The notes under the pieces: model-generated | Databases searched by the model: none | Told to the model about the DNA's origin: nothing | What the model saw: only the letters and a program-made list of their open reading frames with translations | Program-made: the position numbers and the translations under genes | Shown here: piece after piece, positions 43,625-52,434 of the stretch | Layout: the number at the start of each line of letters is the position of its first letter | How positions within the stretch are numbered: the first letter of the stretch is position 1 | Assembly: GCF_012276985.1 (NCBI RefSeq) | Contig: NZ_JAAXMM010000018.1 | Coordinates: 62,001 to 126,000, forward strand | DNA length: 64,000 nucleotides | Direction: 5' to 3' | Source of the DNA: Agrobacterium sp. a22-2 | GTDB taxonomy: Bacteria; Pseudomonadota; Alphaproteobacteria; Rhizobiales; Rhizobiaceae

Positions 43625-44012
43625 AATACTGCAACCCGAGGGTTGGGCGAAGCCGATCGGCTATTCCAACGGCATCGAGGCACGCGGCCGCACCGTTTTC
43701 GTCGGCGGACAGATCGGCTGGAATGGGCAGGGACAGTTCGAAACCGACGATTTCGTCGGCCAGGTCCGCCAGACCCTGGTGAACATAGTCGCCATTCTCG
43801 CCGAAGCCGGCGCCGGTCCGCAGCATATCACGTCGATGAACTGGTATTTCACCGACAAGGCGGAATACCTCGCCAACCTGCGCGGTCTGGGCGAAGCCTA
43901 TCGCGAGGTGATCGGCCGACATTACCCGGCCATGGCCGCCGTCCAGGTTGTGTCGCTGGTCGAAGACCGTGCCAAGATCGAAATCCAGGCAACAGCCGTC
44001 ATCCCGGACTGA
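43617..44012 (+). CDS. Rid-family protein (YjgF/YER057c/UK114), non-canonical
   Basis: A 131-residue Rid protein (YSNGIEARGRTVFVGGQIGWNGQG, then VNIVAILAEAGAGPQHI and a C-terminal KIEIQATAV). The arginine used by RidA to hydrolyse enamines and imines (VEVARLPK) aligns with VQVVSLVED, and the following Glu with Gln, so it is not a canonical RidA. 2-Aminomuconate deaminases belong to the same superfamily. Since the 2-aminobenzoyl-CoA reductase product is an enamine, this protein is a good candidate for removing the amino group as ammonia. Confidence 0.8.
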   Translation: MHKILQPEGWAKPIGYSNGIEARGRTVFVGGQIGWNGQGQFETDDFVGQVRQTLVNIVAILAEAGAGPQHITSMNWYFTDKAEYLANLRGLGEAYREVIGRHYPAMAAVQVVSLVEDRAKIEIQATAVIPD

Positions 44013-44025
44013 GCGGAGCATAGAC

Positions 44026-46011
44026 ATGGCGGAGCACCAAGCCGACAGCGAGCCGCGTACGGATTTTTCGTCCACCGTATCCGGACAGATGCAGAACCGC
44101 GTTTTGGTCGTCACCATCGACAATCCGCCGGTCAACGCGATCTCCGCCGAGGTTCGCAGCGGATTGATGGCCGCATTGGCCCATCTCGCCCAAACGCCTG
44201 ATGCCACGGCCATGGTTCTGACCGGTGCCGGCCGGACCTTCATTGGTGGCGCCGATATCCGCGAATTCGGCAAACCGCCGGTCGACCCGATCCTGCCGAC
44301 GGTGATTGCAGCGCTGGAAGCCTCCGACAAGCCTGTCATTGCGGCTCTGAACGGTGCCGCACTCGGCGGCGGCCTGGAGGTGGCGATGGCCTGCCATCGG
44401 CGGATTGCTGTCCGCACTGCATCGCTCGGCCTGCCCGAAGTCAAGCTCGGCATCGTGCCTGGCGCCGGCGGCACGCAGATGCTGCCGCGCCTGGTCTGCG
44501 CCATTCCGGCGCTCGGCATGATCGCCAGCGGCAAGCCGGTCCCGTCCGCCGAAGCGCTGACCATCGGCCTCGTCGACGATGTCTCCGGCAGCGAGCTGAT
44601 TGGCGACGCCATCGACATGGCACTATGTCCCAATAGCATTTCCCCCCGTCGTACGTCGCAACTGGCGCTGCCCGCGTTCGATACCGCGACCTATGAGACG
44701 GAGGTTCAAAAGATCCTGAAGAAGGCGCGCGGTGAGCGGGCTCCGGCAGAGGTCGTGCGGCTGGTCCGCCTGGCCATGGAAGTCCCGTTCGCCGAAGGTC
44801 TGGCGGAGGAGCGCGCCACCTTCCTTCGTCTGCGCGACAGCGAGGAAGCCGCAGCCCTTCGCCATGTCTTCTTTGCCGAACGCTCGGCCGGCAAGGTCGA
44901 CGGGCTGGAGGCCACCCCCTTGACGCTTGCGACCATCGGCATTGCCGGAACCGGACTGATGGGATGCGGCATCGCGGTTGCAACCCTTGCCGCCGGCTAC
45001 GACGTCATAGCCCTCGACCAGACCGTGGAGGCGGCCGAAAAGGGCCGAGACCGCATTGCGGGCCTTCTCGCCCAATCGGTCAAGTCGGGCCGCCTCGCGC
45101 AGGCCGATGCCGACGCACAGCTGTCCCGCCTCACCGTGACAGCCACAATCACCGACATGGCACCGGCAGATCTGGTAATCGAAGCCGTGTTCGACGATCT
45201 CGACGGGAAGATCGACCTGTTCCGCCGGCTGGATGACGTGCTGCGGCCGGATGCCATTCTGGCGACCAATACCAGCTATCTCGATCCGGATACCATCGCG
45301 GCCGCGACCGCCTTTCCGACCCGCGTGGTTGGCCTGCACTTCTTCTCGCCGGCCCATATCATGCGGCTGGTCGAAGTGGTGCGCTGCGCCAAATCCACCG
45401 ATACGGCGCTGGCAACCGCACTTGCCTTTGCCCGAAAGATCAGGAAGCTGCCGGTCGTCACCGGCGTCTGCGAGGGATTCATCGGCAACCGCATCTTCTC
45501 GGCCTACCGCTCGGAGGCCGAACGGCTGATCGAGGAAGGCGCCCTGCCGCAGGATATCGACCGGGCGATGGAAGACTACGGTTTCCCGATGGGCCTGTTT
45601 GCCGTCTACGACATGGCAGGCCTTGAGATCGCCTGGGCGCGGCGCAAGCGCCAAGCCGCCACCCGCGATCCTCTTGCTCCCTATTTCGAAATCCCCGACC
45701 GCCTCTGCGAAGCCGGCCGGTTCGGTGCCAAAAGCGGCCGCGGCTGGTATGTCTACCCAGACGGCAAGAGATCCGTCGACCCTGATGTGACCGCCATGAT
45801 CGAGGCCTATCGCCTCGAAAAAGGGCTGACAGCGCGCCTCATCGACGACGCGGAGATCATCCAACGTCTGCTGGCCGCGATGGCGCGCGAAGGCGACGCA
45901 CTGCTCGCCGAGGGCATTGCGGCCCGCCCCGGCGACATCGATATCGTGCTGGTCAACGGCTACGGCTTCCCGGCCCGCAAGGGCGGACCGATGTTTGCCG
46001 CCTCAAGATAA
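44026..46011 (+). CDS. Bifunctional enoyl-CoA hydratase/3-hydroxyacyl-CoA dehydrogenase
   Basis: A 661-residue FadB/FadJ-like fusion. Residues 15-200 are the crotonase part (GAGRTFIGGADIREFG, ALGGGLEVAMACH, PEVKLGIVPGAGGTQ, with glutamates in place). From about 303 comes the NAD-binding dehydrogenase, GIAGTGLMGCGIAVATLAAGYDV, then LHFFSPAHIMRLVEVV with the catalytic His and PVVTGVCEGFIGNRIF. The start ATG 44026 fits GAGCGGAGC upstream. It performs hydration and dehydrogenation of the open-chain CoA ester. Confidence 0.92.
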   Translation: MAEHQADSEPRTDFSSTVSGQMQNRVLVVTIDNPPVNAISAEVRSGLMAALAHLAQTPDATAMVLTGAGRTFIGGADIREFGKPPVDPILPTVIAALEASDKPVIAALNGAALGGGLEVAMACHRRIAVRTASLGLPEVKLGIVPGAGGTQMLPRLVCAIPALGMIASGKPVPSAEALTIGLVDDVSGSELIGDAIDMALCPNSISPRRTSQLALPAFDTATYETEVQKILKKARGERAPAEVVRLVRLAMEVPFAEGLAEERATFLRLRDSEEAAALRHVFFAERSAGKVDGLEATPLTLATIGIAGTGLMGCGIAVATLAAGYDVIALDQTVEAAEKGRDRIAGLLAQSVKSGRLAQADADAQLSRLTVTATITDMAPADLVIEAVFDDLDGKIDLFRRLDDVLRPDAILATNTSYLDPDTIAAATAFPTRVVGLHFFSPAHIMRLVEVVRCAKSTDTALATALAFARKIRKLPVVTGVCEGFIGNRIFSAYRSEAERLIEEGALPQDIDRAMEDYGFPMGLFAVYDMAGLEIAWARRKRQAATRDPLAPYFEIPDRLCEAGRFGAKSGRGWYVYPDGKRSVDPDVTAMIEAYRLEKGLTARLIDDAEIIQRLLAAMAREGDALLAEGIAARPGDIDIVLVNGYGFPARKGGPMFAASR

Positions 46012-46030
46012 CCACCGAAGGAACAGAGAG

Positions 46031-46418
46031 ATGACTGACCCCGCTGAACCTCAAGGTGAGTTGACGCTTAGAACCCTTGCCATGCCGGGCGATGCCAATC
46101 CGGCCGGCGATATTTTCGGCGGCTGGGTTATGGCTCAGATGGACCTTGCCGCCGGCATCCGCTCCGCCGAGCGCGCCAAGGGCCGTATCGCCACCGTCGC
46201 GGTCAAGGAAATCACCTTCAAGCTGCCGGTGAAAGTGGGCGATACCCTGTGCATCTACACCACCGTCAGCCATACCGGCCGCACATCGATGACGCTTTAC
46301 GTGGAGTGCTGGGTTCGTCGGGCAATATTCCGAGCGGCGCGAGAAAGTCACCGATGCGAGCTTCGTCATGGTGGCGCTGGACGAAACCGGCAGGCCGCGG
46401 CCCTTGCCTGAAGCGTAA
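46031..46418 (+). pseudogene. Acyl-CoA thioesterase (YciA type), frameshifted
   Basis: The first 98 codons encode a hot-dog-fold acyl-CoA thioesterase (LRTLAMPGDANPAGDIFGGW, AAGIRSAERAKGRIATVAVKEITF), normal length about 125-130. At the GGG run 46320-46322 one extra base shifts the frame: the read frame continues as nonsense to TGA 46411. Removing one G restores RRQYSERREKVTDASFVMVALD and a stop at 46416-46418. It is either a recent disabling mutation or a sequence error. It is the last gene of the abm operon, where it would free CoA. Confidence 0.75.
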
Positions 46419-46468
46419 AGCTGGGCCGTCCAAACGCTGAGTCCGGCGCCCGCGGTTTCGTTCTTCGC

Positions 46469-47143
46469 CTATCGCGTCTTCTCGGCCTTGAACCGCTTTT
46501 CGAGCATGCCGACCAGGCGCACCATCGGCCAGAGGCAGATGATGTAGACAAGGGCGGCGCCGATCAGCGGCGTCGGATTGGCATGCAGCGCCTGCGCATC
46601 GGTCGCTTCCTTGAGCAGTTCCGGCAGAGCGACAGCGGAAGCGAGCGATGTATCCTTGAACATCGACACGCAATTGCTGGTCGTCGGCGGTATGACGATA
46701 CGCATGGCCTGCGGCAGCACGACCTTTCGAAGCGTCACCATGAAGGGCAGGCCAAGGGCCGCGGCGGCCTCGAACTGGCCCCGCGGCACGCTCTCGATGC
46801 CGGACCGGAACACTTCCGCCGAATAGGCGGCCATCACCATCGAAAAGGCGATGACCGCCGATGACCAGGACGACAGGCGGATGCCGACGAAAGGCAGCGC
46901 ATAGTAGATCAGGATCAGCACGACCAGCACCGGCGCGGCACGGAATATGTCGATATAGCCAACCGTGATGTATCGAAGCGGCTTGGGGCCATAAAGCCGG
47001 ACAAGTCCGATCACCAGGCCGAAGGACACGCCGGCGATGATGCTGAGCACGCCGAGGATCAGCGTATTCCACAAGCCGCGCAACAGGGCCGGCAGGCTGG
47101 ACCACAGGACGTCCGAGTTGAAGAAGGTTTCGACGAGCGACAT
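46469..47143 (-). CDS. Polar amino-acid ABC transporter permease (HisM/GlnP type)
   Basis: A 224-residue membrane protein with five or so helices, starting MSLVETFFNSDVLW. The family signature is the sequence around IESVPRGQFEAAAALGLPFM (about residues 119-138) and LPQAMRIVIPPTTSN. It follows the binding-protein gene with an 88-bp gap that contains a terminator-like stem. No ATPase and no second permease are in the window, so the importer is incomplete here. Confidence 0.88.
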   Translation of the reverse strand: MSLVETFFNSDVLWSSLPALLRGLWNTLILGVLSIIAGVSFGLVIGLVRLYGPKPLRYITVGYIDIFRAAPVLVVLILIYYALPFVGIRLSSWSSAVIAFSMVMAAYSAEVFRSGIESVPRGQFEAAAALGLPFMVTLRKVVLPQAMRIVIPPTTSNCVSMFKDTSLASAVALPELLKEATDAQALHANPTPLIGAALVYIICLWPMVRLVGMLEKRFKAEKTR

Positions 47144-47176
47144 CTTGAAGTTCCCGTGCAGAGATCCGAGCCAGAC

Positions 47177-47213
47177 AAAAAAGGCGCGAGTGGCAGAGTG
47201 GCCAGCCCGCGCC
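47177..47213 (-). terminator. Terminator or attenuator after the amino-acid binding protein
   Basis: On the minus strand GGCGCG (47213-47208) and CGCGCC (47188-47183) form a stem followed by six T residues (47182-47177). This is the shape of a rho-independent terminator, lying between the binding-protein stop and the permease start, and should favour higher binding-protein expression. Confidence 0.55.
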
Positions 47214-47231
47214 CGCTATGCGCCAATCCGA

Positions 47232-48029
47232 TCAGCCCTTCGGGATCGGCATTTCGGTGATCGTGGCGGAGCCGGCCGGGGCGTCGCTTCCAAACCACTT
47301 CTTGTGGATCGCAGCCATCGTGCCGTCCTTCTTCATCTCGCTCACCGCGGCGTTCAGCTTGTCGAGCAACGGATGGTCCTTGGTCATCATCAGGCCATAC
47401 TGCTCGCCGGTCTTGATGCGCTCCTTCACGGCATAGCCCTTCATCTTCAGGAACAGATACTCCATGCCCGGCACGTCGCTGATCACCGCATCGACGCGAC
47501 CGGCGCCAAGATCAAGCATCACGTCCTGCTGGCTGTTATAGCCCTTGACGTCGGCGAATCCGTAGGTCGCCTGGTTGTCCTTCGACCATTTTTCGCCGGT
47601 CGAACCGGAGAGAACGCCGATGATCTTGCCCTTCAGGTCGGCCAGGCCCTTGACCTCGCTGGCCGCCATGGCCGCCACACCCATGTCGGCATCGTAATAG
47701 GGCTGCGTGAAGGACTGCGATTGCAGGCGCTCCGCCGTGATGGTGATCGACGAGATCGCCACGTCGATACGCTTCGAACTGGTGCCGGCAAACAGCGCCT
47801 GGAAACCGTAATCGGCAAACTCCGGCACCATGCCGATGCGCTTGGCCGCTTCGGTGGCGATATCCACTTCGAAGCCTTCGAAGGTTCCGCTGGCATTCTT
47901 GTATTCGAAGGGCGGATTGCTGGGATAGGAGCCGATGTTGAGGGCATCGGCGGCATGGGCCGCAAAGCCCATGCCGGTCATGCTGATCGCTGCGGCAAAT
48001 GCCAGGATCTGGCGGCGTAAAATGATCAT
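47232..48029 (-). CDS. Polar amino-acid ABC transporter substrate-binding protein
   Basis: A 265-residue periplasmic protein with a signal peptide (MIILRRQILAFAAAISM...AAHA). The SBP_bac_3 pattern follows: GSYPSNPPFEYKNASGTFEGFEVDIA (about 34-59), RIDVAISSITITAERLQS with the ligand Arg, and GVLSGSTGEKWSKD. GGGAG precedes ATG 48029. The ligand is an amino acid or related compound; tryptophan would fit the genes around but is unproven. Confidence 0.88.
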   Translation of the reverse strand: MIILRRQILAFAAAISMTGMGFAAHAADALNIGSYPSNPPFEYKNASGTFEGFEVDIATEAAKRIGMVPEFADYGFQALFAGTSSKRIDVAISSITITAERLQSQSFTQPYYDADMGVAAMAASEVKGLADLKGKIIGVLSGSTGEKWSKDNQATYGFADVKGYNSQQDVMLDLGAGRVDAVISDVPGMEYLFLKMKGYAVKERIKTGEQYGLMMTKDHPLLDKLNAAVSEMKKDGTMAAIHKKWFGSDAPAGSATITEMPIPKG

Positions 48030-48101
48030 TGTTGTTCTCCCTCTGTGTATGACCCGCACGCGCCTCCCGCATGCAGGTCGGCAGCGCCCCGTTGGACGCC
48101 G

Positions 48102-49310
48102 TTACTTCATTGCCCCGACCATGCGATCGAGGGATGTCTCGATCTGCTGGCGGTCGCGGAAGATGCACATGCGCAGAAAAGCCCGGGACGAATCGCCGAA
48201 GAGGTAACCGGGCGCCAGACCAACCCGTGCCGTTTCCAGAATGCGCGCGCAGACGGCCCGTGCGTCGGTTTCGCCCTCCAGCGCAAAGAAGGCATACATG
48301 CCGCCACGCGGCTTTTCCGGCAGGATGATGCCGGGAATGGCCGACAGGCGGTCGTAGGCGAGATCAAGCCCCGACTTGATCCTCTGCCGGATGTCCGCCA
48401 CCAGCGGCTCGCCATCCCGCAGCGCCGCCACGGCCCCTGCCTGGATCATGCCGGCGGTTCCGCTGTTGATATACTGGGTCATCGCCGCAACCTGATCGGC
48501 CACGCCGGTCGGATGGCTCAACCAGCCGATGCGCCAGCCGGTCATCGCCCAGGCTTTGGAAAAACTATTGATGGAGATGACGCGGTCCTCGTCCTCGGCA
48601 AGCTGCAGGATCGATGGCGCTACCCTTCCCTCGAAGTAAAGGCGCCCATAGACCTCATCCGAAATGATCCAGATGCCGGTCCGCCGGCTGAAATCCAAAA
48701 GCGCCTGCATCTCCTCGCGGCTCGCCGTCCAACCCGTCGGATTGGACGGCGTCGACAGGAAGATCGCCCTTGTCCGGGCATCGCAGCGCTCAAACAGCTT
48801 GTCGAGATCCAGCCGCCAGTCTGTATCGAAGTCCAGCGCCACCGGCCGCGGCTCTCCGCCGATCAGGTGAATGGCGTTGTGGATATTCGGCCATTGCGGC
48901 GCGACATAGACGACATTGGTGCCGAGATCGACCAGCATCTCGAGCGCCAGGTAGAGCGCCTGCATGCCACCGGGGGTCACCGTCGTGCGACGCACCGAAA
49001 TCGGCCGGCCATGCAACTCCGACTGATAGGTCGATAGCGCTTCGTTCAGCGGATCGAGGCCGCGCATGTTGGGAATGTAGAATGTCAGCCCTTCATCGAA
49101 AGCTGCCTTGGCCGCGTCGCGGATGAAGGCCGGCGTCACCACATCGCCCTCGCCATACCAGAGCGGAATGACGTCCCCGAGTTCACGCGCCCGTGTCGCA
49201 AGTTCGGCGATATTTTCCGTGTGGAGATCGCGGATCTGCGGCCTGATGCCCTCGAACGACCAACGGGCACTCAACGGTTCGTTGGCGATCTGATGAGGCT
49301 GAATGGACAT
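48102..49310 (-). CDS. Class I/II pyridoxal-phosphate aminotransferase
   Basis: A 402-residue aspartate-aminotransferase-fold protein. Features are VTPGGMQALYLALEML (about 105-120), the substrate region NPTG (about 180), the pyridoxal lysine in SFSKAWAMTGWRIG (about 243) and the C-terminal arginine (about 383, RMCIFRD). ATG 49310 was chosen (SD AGAAGG) over the upstream frame start. Next to IorAB, Trp-to-indolepyruvate transamination would be a sensible role; other amino acids are possible. It sits 72 bp upstream of the amino-acid binding-protein gene, on the same strand. Confidence 0.82.
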   Translation of the reverse strand: MSIQPHQIANEPLSARWSFEGIRPQIRDLHTENIAELATRARELGDVIPLWYGEGDVVTPAFIRDAAKAAFDEGLTFYIPNMRGLDPLNEALSTYQSELHGRPISVRRTTVTPGGMQALYLALEMLVDLGTNVVYVAPQWPNIHNAIHLIGGEPRPVALDFDTDWRLDLDKLFERCDARTRAIFLSTPSNPTGWTASREEMQALLDFSRRTGIWIISDEVYGRLYFEGRVAPSILQLAEDEDRVISINSFSKAWAMTGWRIGWLSHPTGVADQVAAMTQYINSGTAGMIQAGAVAALRDGEPLVADIRQRIKSGLDLAYDRLSAIPGIILPEKPRGGMYAFFALEGETDARAVCARILETARVGLAPGYLFGDSSRAFLRMCIFRDRQQIETSLDRMVGAMK

Positions 49311-49649
49311 CGCGACTAACCTTCTCTTTCTTGCAGCATCGAGCCGGAGAGCGTCGCGAGCCGTTCCCAAAAGGATCCTGGCAAGACCGATCGAAGCCGA
49401 GGGATCGAACGAACGACGGGTATTGAGCCCGAACGAGATCGACCCACCGCTCTCTCCTCGGGATCACTTGATCACAAGATATTTTAAAGCTCAACTAAAT
49501 TTCTGTGACACGATCATTCGATTTGGTGATGCCGTACTGGCTTTGAAAGCCGCTCACAGAAACGGCCCCCCTTTCCTGCAAGCGGGGCGCCGTTTCAGGC
49601 GGCGCCCCGGGTCGATCGATCGGAACCGATCGGTTTGGTCAATGCCGGC
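49311..49649. promoter_or_regulatory. Aminotransferase promoter region with shared palindrome copy and hairpin
   Basis: This 339-bp gap holds two signals. At 49480-49497 TATTTTAA-AG-CTCAACTA has a perfect left half and 13 of 16 matches to the shared consensus, 169 bp upstream of the aminotransferase start. At 49584-49608 GGGGCGCCG-TTTCAGG-CGGCGCCCC is a 9-bp stem that follows the branched-chain binding-protein gene on the minus strand; there is no T-run, but it is a likely 3' end structure. No gene is seen. Confidence 0.5.
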
Positions 49650-50909
49650 TTACTTGATTTCGGCCTTGAGCTTCGCCACGTCGTCGGTGGTCATTTCGCC
49701 TTCCGTGGCAACGACGCCATCGACAATCTTCCACAGGCGGAATGGGCCGGTGATGTCGCCATACTGGTCGAACAGCACCGGGCCGATGACGCCTTCGTAA
49801 CGGATGGTCTTGCCGTCCTTGATCAGGCCGAGCGCCTTGGTGAACTCGTCCTTTCCGGCATAGATCGGCGTGCCCTTCGGGTCGACGACCTTGAAGATCG
49901 CATCCTTGATGGCAGCCGGATCCTGCGAGCCGGCAGCGGCAATGGCGAGACCAACAATGGCGCCGGCGTCATAGGACCGGTCGGCGGCCGGTGCCGACGG
50001 ATCGATACCGGAGAAATCCTTGTAATTGACATTGAAATATTCCGTCGATGCCGTCGGGCTGGTGCCAGACGACGTGCCATAGGCTTCCTTCAGATACTCG
50101 GCACCGACCGCCTCGATGAAATCAGGGCTGTTCATGCCGTCGTTCAGCAGGAATTTCTGGACGCCGCCCTGGGAAATCCAGGTGCGGGCAATCGTTGCGC
50201 CATCGACCGGATAGCTGATGAGATAAAGTCCGTCGGGCTCGCCGCCCATGGCGGCGGTGACTTCCGACTGATAGCTCGACTGCTTTTCGTTGTAAGGCGT
50301 CTGCGAGACGATTTCGCCGCCGAGCGCCTTATAGGCACGGGCGAATTCCTGCACCATGTTGACACCGAAATCGTTGTTCACATGGATGATGGCCAGCTTC
50401 TTGAAGCCCTTGTCGATGGCATATTTGGCAGCCGCCACACCCTGCAGGGCATCCGACGTGATCGTGCGGAAGAACATGCCATTGGTCTTTCCGTCGCGGC
50501 CAAGCGCCGTCAGCGTCGGCGAGGACGAGGCCGGCGAAACCTGGACGATCTTCGCCGGCGCCGTGACCGACGTCAGGATCGGGATCGACACGGACGAGAT
50601 GATGCCGCCGATGATCACCGGCACCTTCTTCACCTGCACCAGCTGTGTTGCCGCATCGACCGCGACATTGCCCTGGCTCTGGCTGTCGCGGGTATCAGTC
50701 ACCAGGTCGCAGCCGAGCGCACCCCCGGCGGCGTTGAGATCGCGAAAGGCCATCTCGACGGATTTTGCGCCGGCCTGGCCGTATTCGCCGGCCGGTCCCG
50801 TCAATTCCATCACCATGCCGACGGTGATCTTGCAGTCTGCAGCATTGGCCGCATCGGCCGCGGCAACCAGTGCCAGCGCCGTCGTCATCTGAAGTAGCGT
50901 TTTTTTCAT
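49650..50909 (-). CDS. Branched-chain-type ABC transporter substrate-binding protein
   Basis: A 419-residue periplasmic protein of the Leu/Ile/Val receptor family (Peripla_BP_6). The signal peptide is MKKTLLQMTTALALVAAA...ANA and the mature part begins DCKITVGMVMELTGPAGEYG. AAGGGGA precedes ATG 50909. It is the last gene of the GntR-led operon, and the matching membrane and ATPase genes (livGFHM) are divergent at 54142. Such receptors in soil bacteria often take aromatic acids or amides as well as amino acids; the ligand is not shown by sequence. Confidence 0.9.
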   Translation of the reverse strand: MKKTLLQMTTALALVAAADAANAADCKITVGMVMELTGPAGEYGQAGAKSVEMAFRDLNAAGGALGCDLVTDTRDSQSQGNVAVDAATQLVQVKKVPVIIGGIISSVSIPILTSVTAPAKIVQVSPASSSPTLTALGRDGKTNGMFFRTITSDALQGVAAAKYAIDKGFKKLAIIHVNNDFGVNMVQEFARAYKALGGEIVSQTPYNEKQSSYQSEVTAAMGGEPDGLYLISYPVDGATIARTWISQGGVQKFLLNDGMNSPDFIEAVGAEYLKEAYGTSSGTSPTASTEYFNVNYKDFSGIDPSAPAADRSYDAGAIVGLAIAAAGSQDPAAIKDAIFKVVDPKGTPIYAGKDEFTKALGLIKDGKTIRYEGVIGPVLFDQYGDITGPFRLWKIVDGVVATEGEMTTDDVAKLKAEIK

Positions 50910-50959
50910 GCTCGTTCCCCTTGGCTTAAAACCGATGATCTCTTGCTTGCTTTGGCCTG

Positions 50960-51376
50960 TCAGTCGTCCGGCATCTGCACCCAGGTTTCGTGCAGATGCC
51001 GCCATTCGACGCCGTGCGGCGCCGATGAACTGGTTGTGAAAAGCGCGCTGGCCTGGCGGCGGCTGGATTTTCCGGCCCGCACCTGCGCCTCAATGTAAGT
51101 CATCACGATCGTATCGGCACTCTCCCAGCCCGAACGGACCGTCTCGATGTCGATCGTGAAATTGCCGTTGAACGTCGCACGGTTGGAGCGGATCAGTTCG
51201 ATCGTTTGTGTCCTGTCGAACACCCGGCCGGTCGGCGGGATCATGTGGAACCCCTGCCCGAACACCTGCTCGCAGCGGCCGAAATCCGTACGGTCGGCCG
51301 TCGCCGCGTCGTACCAGGAAACGAAGAAGCGATGAAAATCGAGAATCTCGGCGCTGGCGCGCTCGAACAAGGTCAT
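50960..51376 (-). CDS. SnoaL/NTF2-like small protein
   Basis: A 138-residue protein with the NTF2-like (cone-fold) pattern: an N-terminal helix with FHRFFVSWYD, GFHMIPPTGRVFDRTQTIELI (about 42-62), then alternating strands ending HLHETWVQ. SnoaL and DUF4440 relatives are isomerases, dehydratases or binding proteins. The gene sits between the binding-protein gene and the aldo-keto reductase in the GntR operon. The function is not known. Confidence 0.65.
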   Translation of the reverse strand: MTLFERASAEILDFHRFFVSWYDAATADRTDFGRCEQVFGQGFHMIPPTGRVFDRTQTIELIRSNRATFNGNFTIDIETVRSGWESADTIVMTYIEAQVRAGKSSRRQASALFTTSSSAPHGVEWRHLHETWVQMPDD

Positions 51377-51378
51377 GG

Positions 51379-52434
51379 TCAGATCTTTCCGGCGTTCAGG
51401 TTGTAGTGCATGATCGAGCCATGGCGCCCGGTACGGTCGCGCTCCAGCGTGTAGACATCGCCCAGCGGACCGGAGCTTTGGGCAATGACCGCCTCGATCT
51501 GCTGACGATCATCATCACTCAGCACGATATCCATGATCGCCGCATTGGCCAGCGCATGCGCCTGGTTGCGCGCGCCGATGATGACGGCTGCCACCTGAGG
51601 CTGATTGAGAACCCAGGCGCTGGCGATCGTGGCGATATCGCAACCATGCCGATCCGCCACGGTTCGCAACGTCCGCAGCAAGGTCTGAAACAGCGACCAG
51701 CCGCCGAAGTCGTCGATGATCAGCTTGTATTTCACCAGAGATCGGTTTTCGAGCGGCATGTCCGGCTCCGGCTGCCCAAGCCAGCGATCGCTGAGAAACC
51801 CGCCGGCAACCGAACCGTAGCAAAGGAACGAGACGCCGTTCTCGGCGGCAAGAGTGGCCAGCTTATAGGTGGCACGCTGGTCCAGCACCGAATACTGGAG
51901 CTGCTGGCTGACCAGCGGGATGCCGGCACCAAGGATCTCGGCGACATGCGGCGTGTCGAAATTGGTCGTCCCGACATTGCGCACCTTGCCTTCGTCGCGC
52001 ATCTCGCTGAGCCAGCCCATCGCGTCCAGGTAACCGGAAAAGGCATAATCCCACCAATGGAACTGCACCAGATCGAGCCGCTCGGTCTTCAGCCGCCTTA
52101 GCGACTGCTCGACGATGCCGCGAATATAGTCGCGGTTCATGCGCGACAGCATATCGAGATCGGGTACCAGCTTGGTATGCACCTTCATCTGCGCGGCCGC
52201 TTCGGCGCCCCGCTGATCAGCCAGCTTCAGACGCGTTGCCCCGATCAGTTCCTCGACGCCGGTATAGATGTCGGCACAGTCATAGGTGGTGATGCCGGCA
52301 TCGAAAGCGGCAATCAGGTCGTCCACGGCCTGATTCTTGTCGACGGCGCCATGACCGCCGGCCAATTGCCATCCGCCCCGGATGACGCGGGAAATCCGGT
52401 AACCGGGCGATAGTTCGAAGGTCTTGCCGTTCAT
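51379..52434 (-). CDS. Aldo/keto reductase
   Basis: A 351-residue NADPH-dependent oxidoreductase. The catalytic tetrad fits: D in TYDCADIYTG (about 51), Y near 57, K in KVHTKL (about 87) and H in VQFHWWDYAF (about 126). C-terminal VIIGARNQAHALANA is the NADP-binding region. It follows the TIGR04076 gene directly (1 bp between stop and start regions) and belongs to the GntR operon. The substrate is a carbonyl compound of unknown structure. Confidence 0.85.
   Translation of the reverse strand: MNGKTFELSPGYRISRVIRGGWQLAGGHGAVDKNQAVDDLIAAFDAGITTYDCADIYTGVEELIGATRLKLADQRGAEAAAQMKVHTKLVPDLDMLSRMNRDYIRGIVEQSLRRLKTERLDLVQFHWWDYAFSGYLDAMGWLSEMRDEGKVRNVGTTNFDTPHVAEILGAGIPLVSQQLQYSVLDQRATYKLATLAAENGVSFLCYGSVAGGFLSDRWLGQPEPDMPLENRSLVKYKLIIDDFGGWSLFQTLLRTLRTVADRHGCDIATIASAWVLNQPQVAAVIIGARNQAHALANAAIMDIVLSDDDRQQIEAVIAQSSGPLGDVYTLERDRTGRHGSIMHYNLNAGKI

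Noticed and set aside
36840..46418. Reading the cluster as a benzoate box pathway or the salicylate (sdg) pathway
   Set aside because: No BoxABC epoxidase genes are present, and the monooxygenase carries the C-terminal old-yellow-enzyme domain with a Rid protein in the operon, which fits 2-aminobenzoyl-CoA better; salicylate remains only a minor option.
49584..49608. A second RIME element
   Set aside because: AAGCGGGGCG resembles part of RIME, but the rest is a simple GC hairpin without the flanking arms; it is better read as a 3' end structure.
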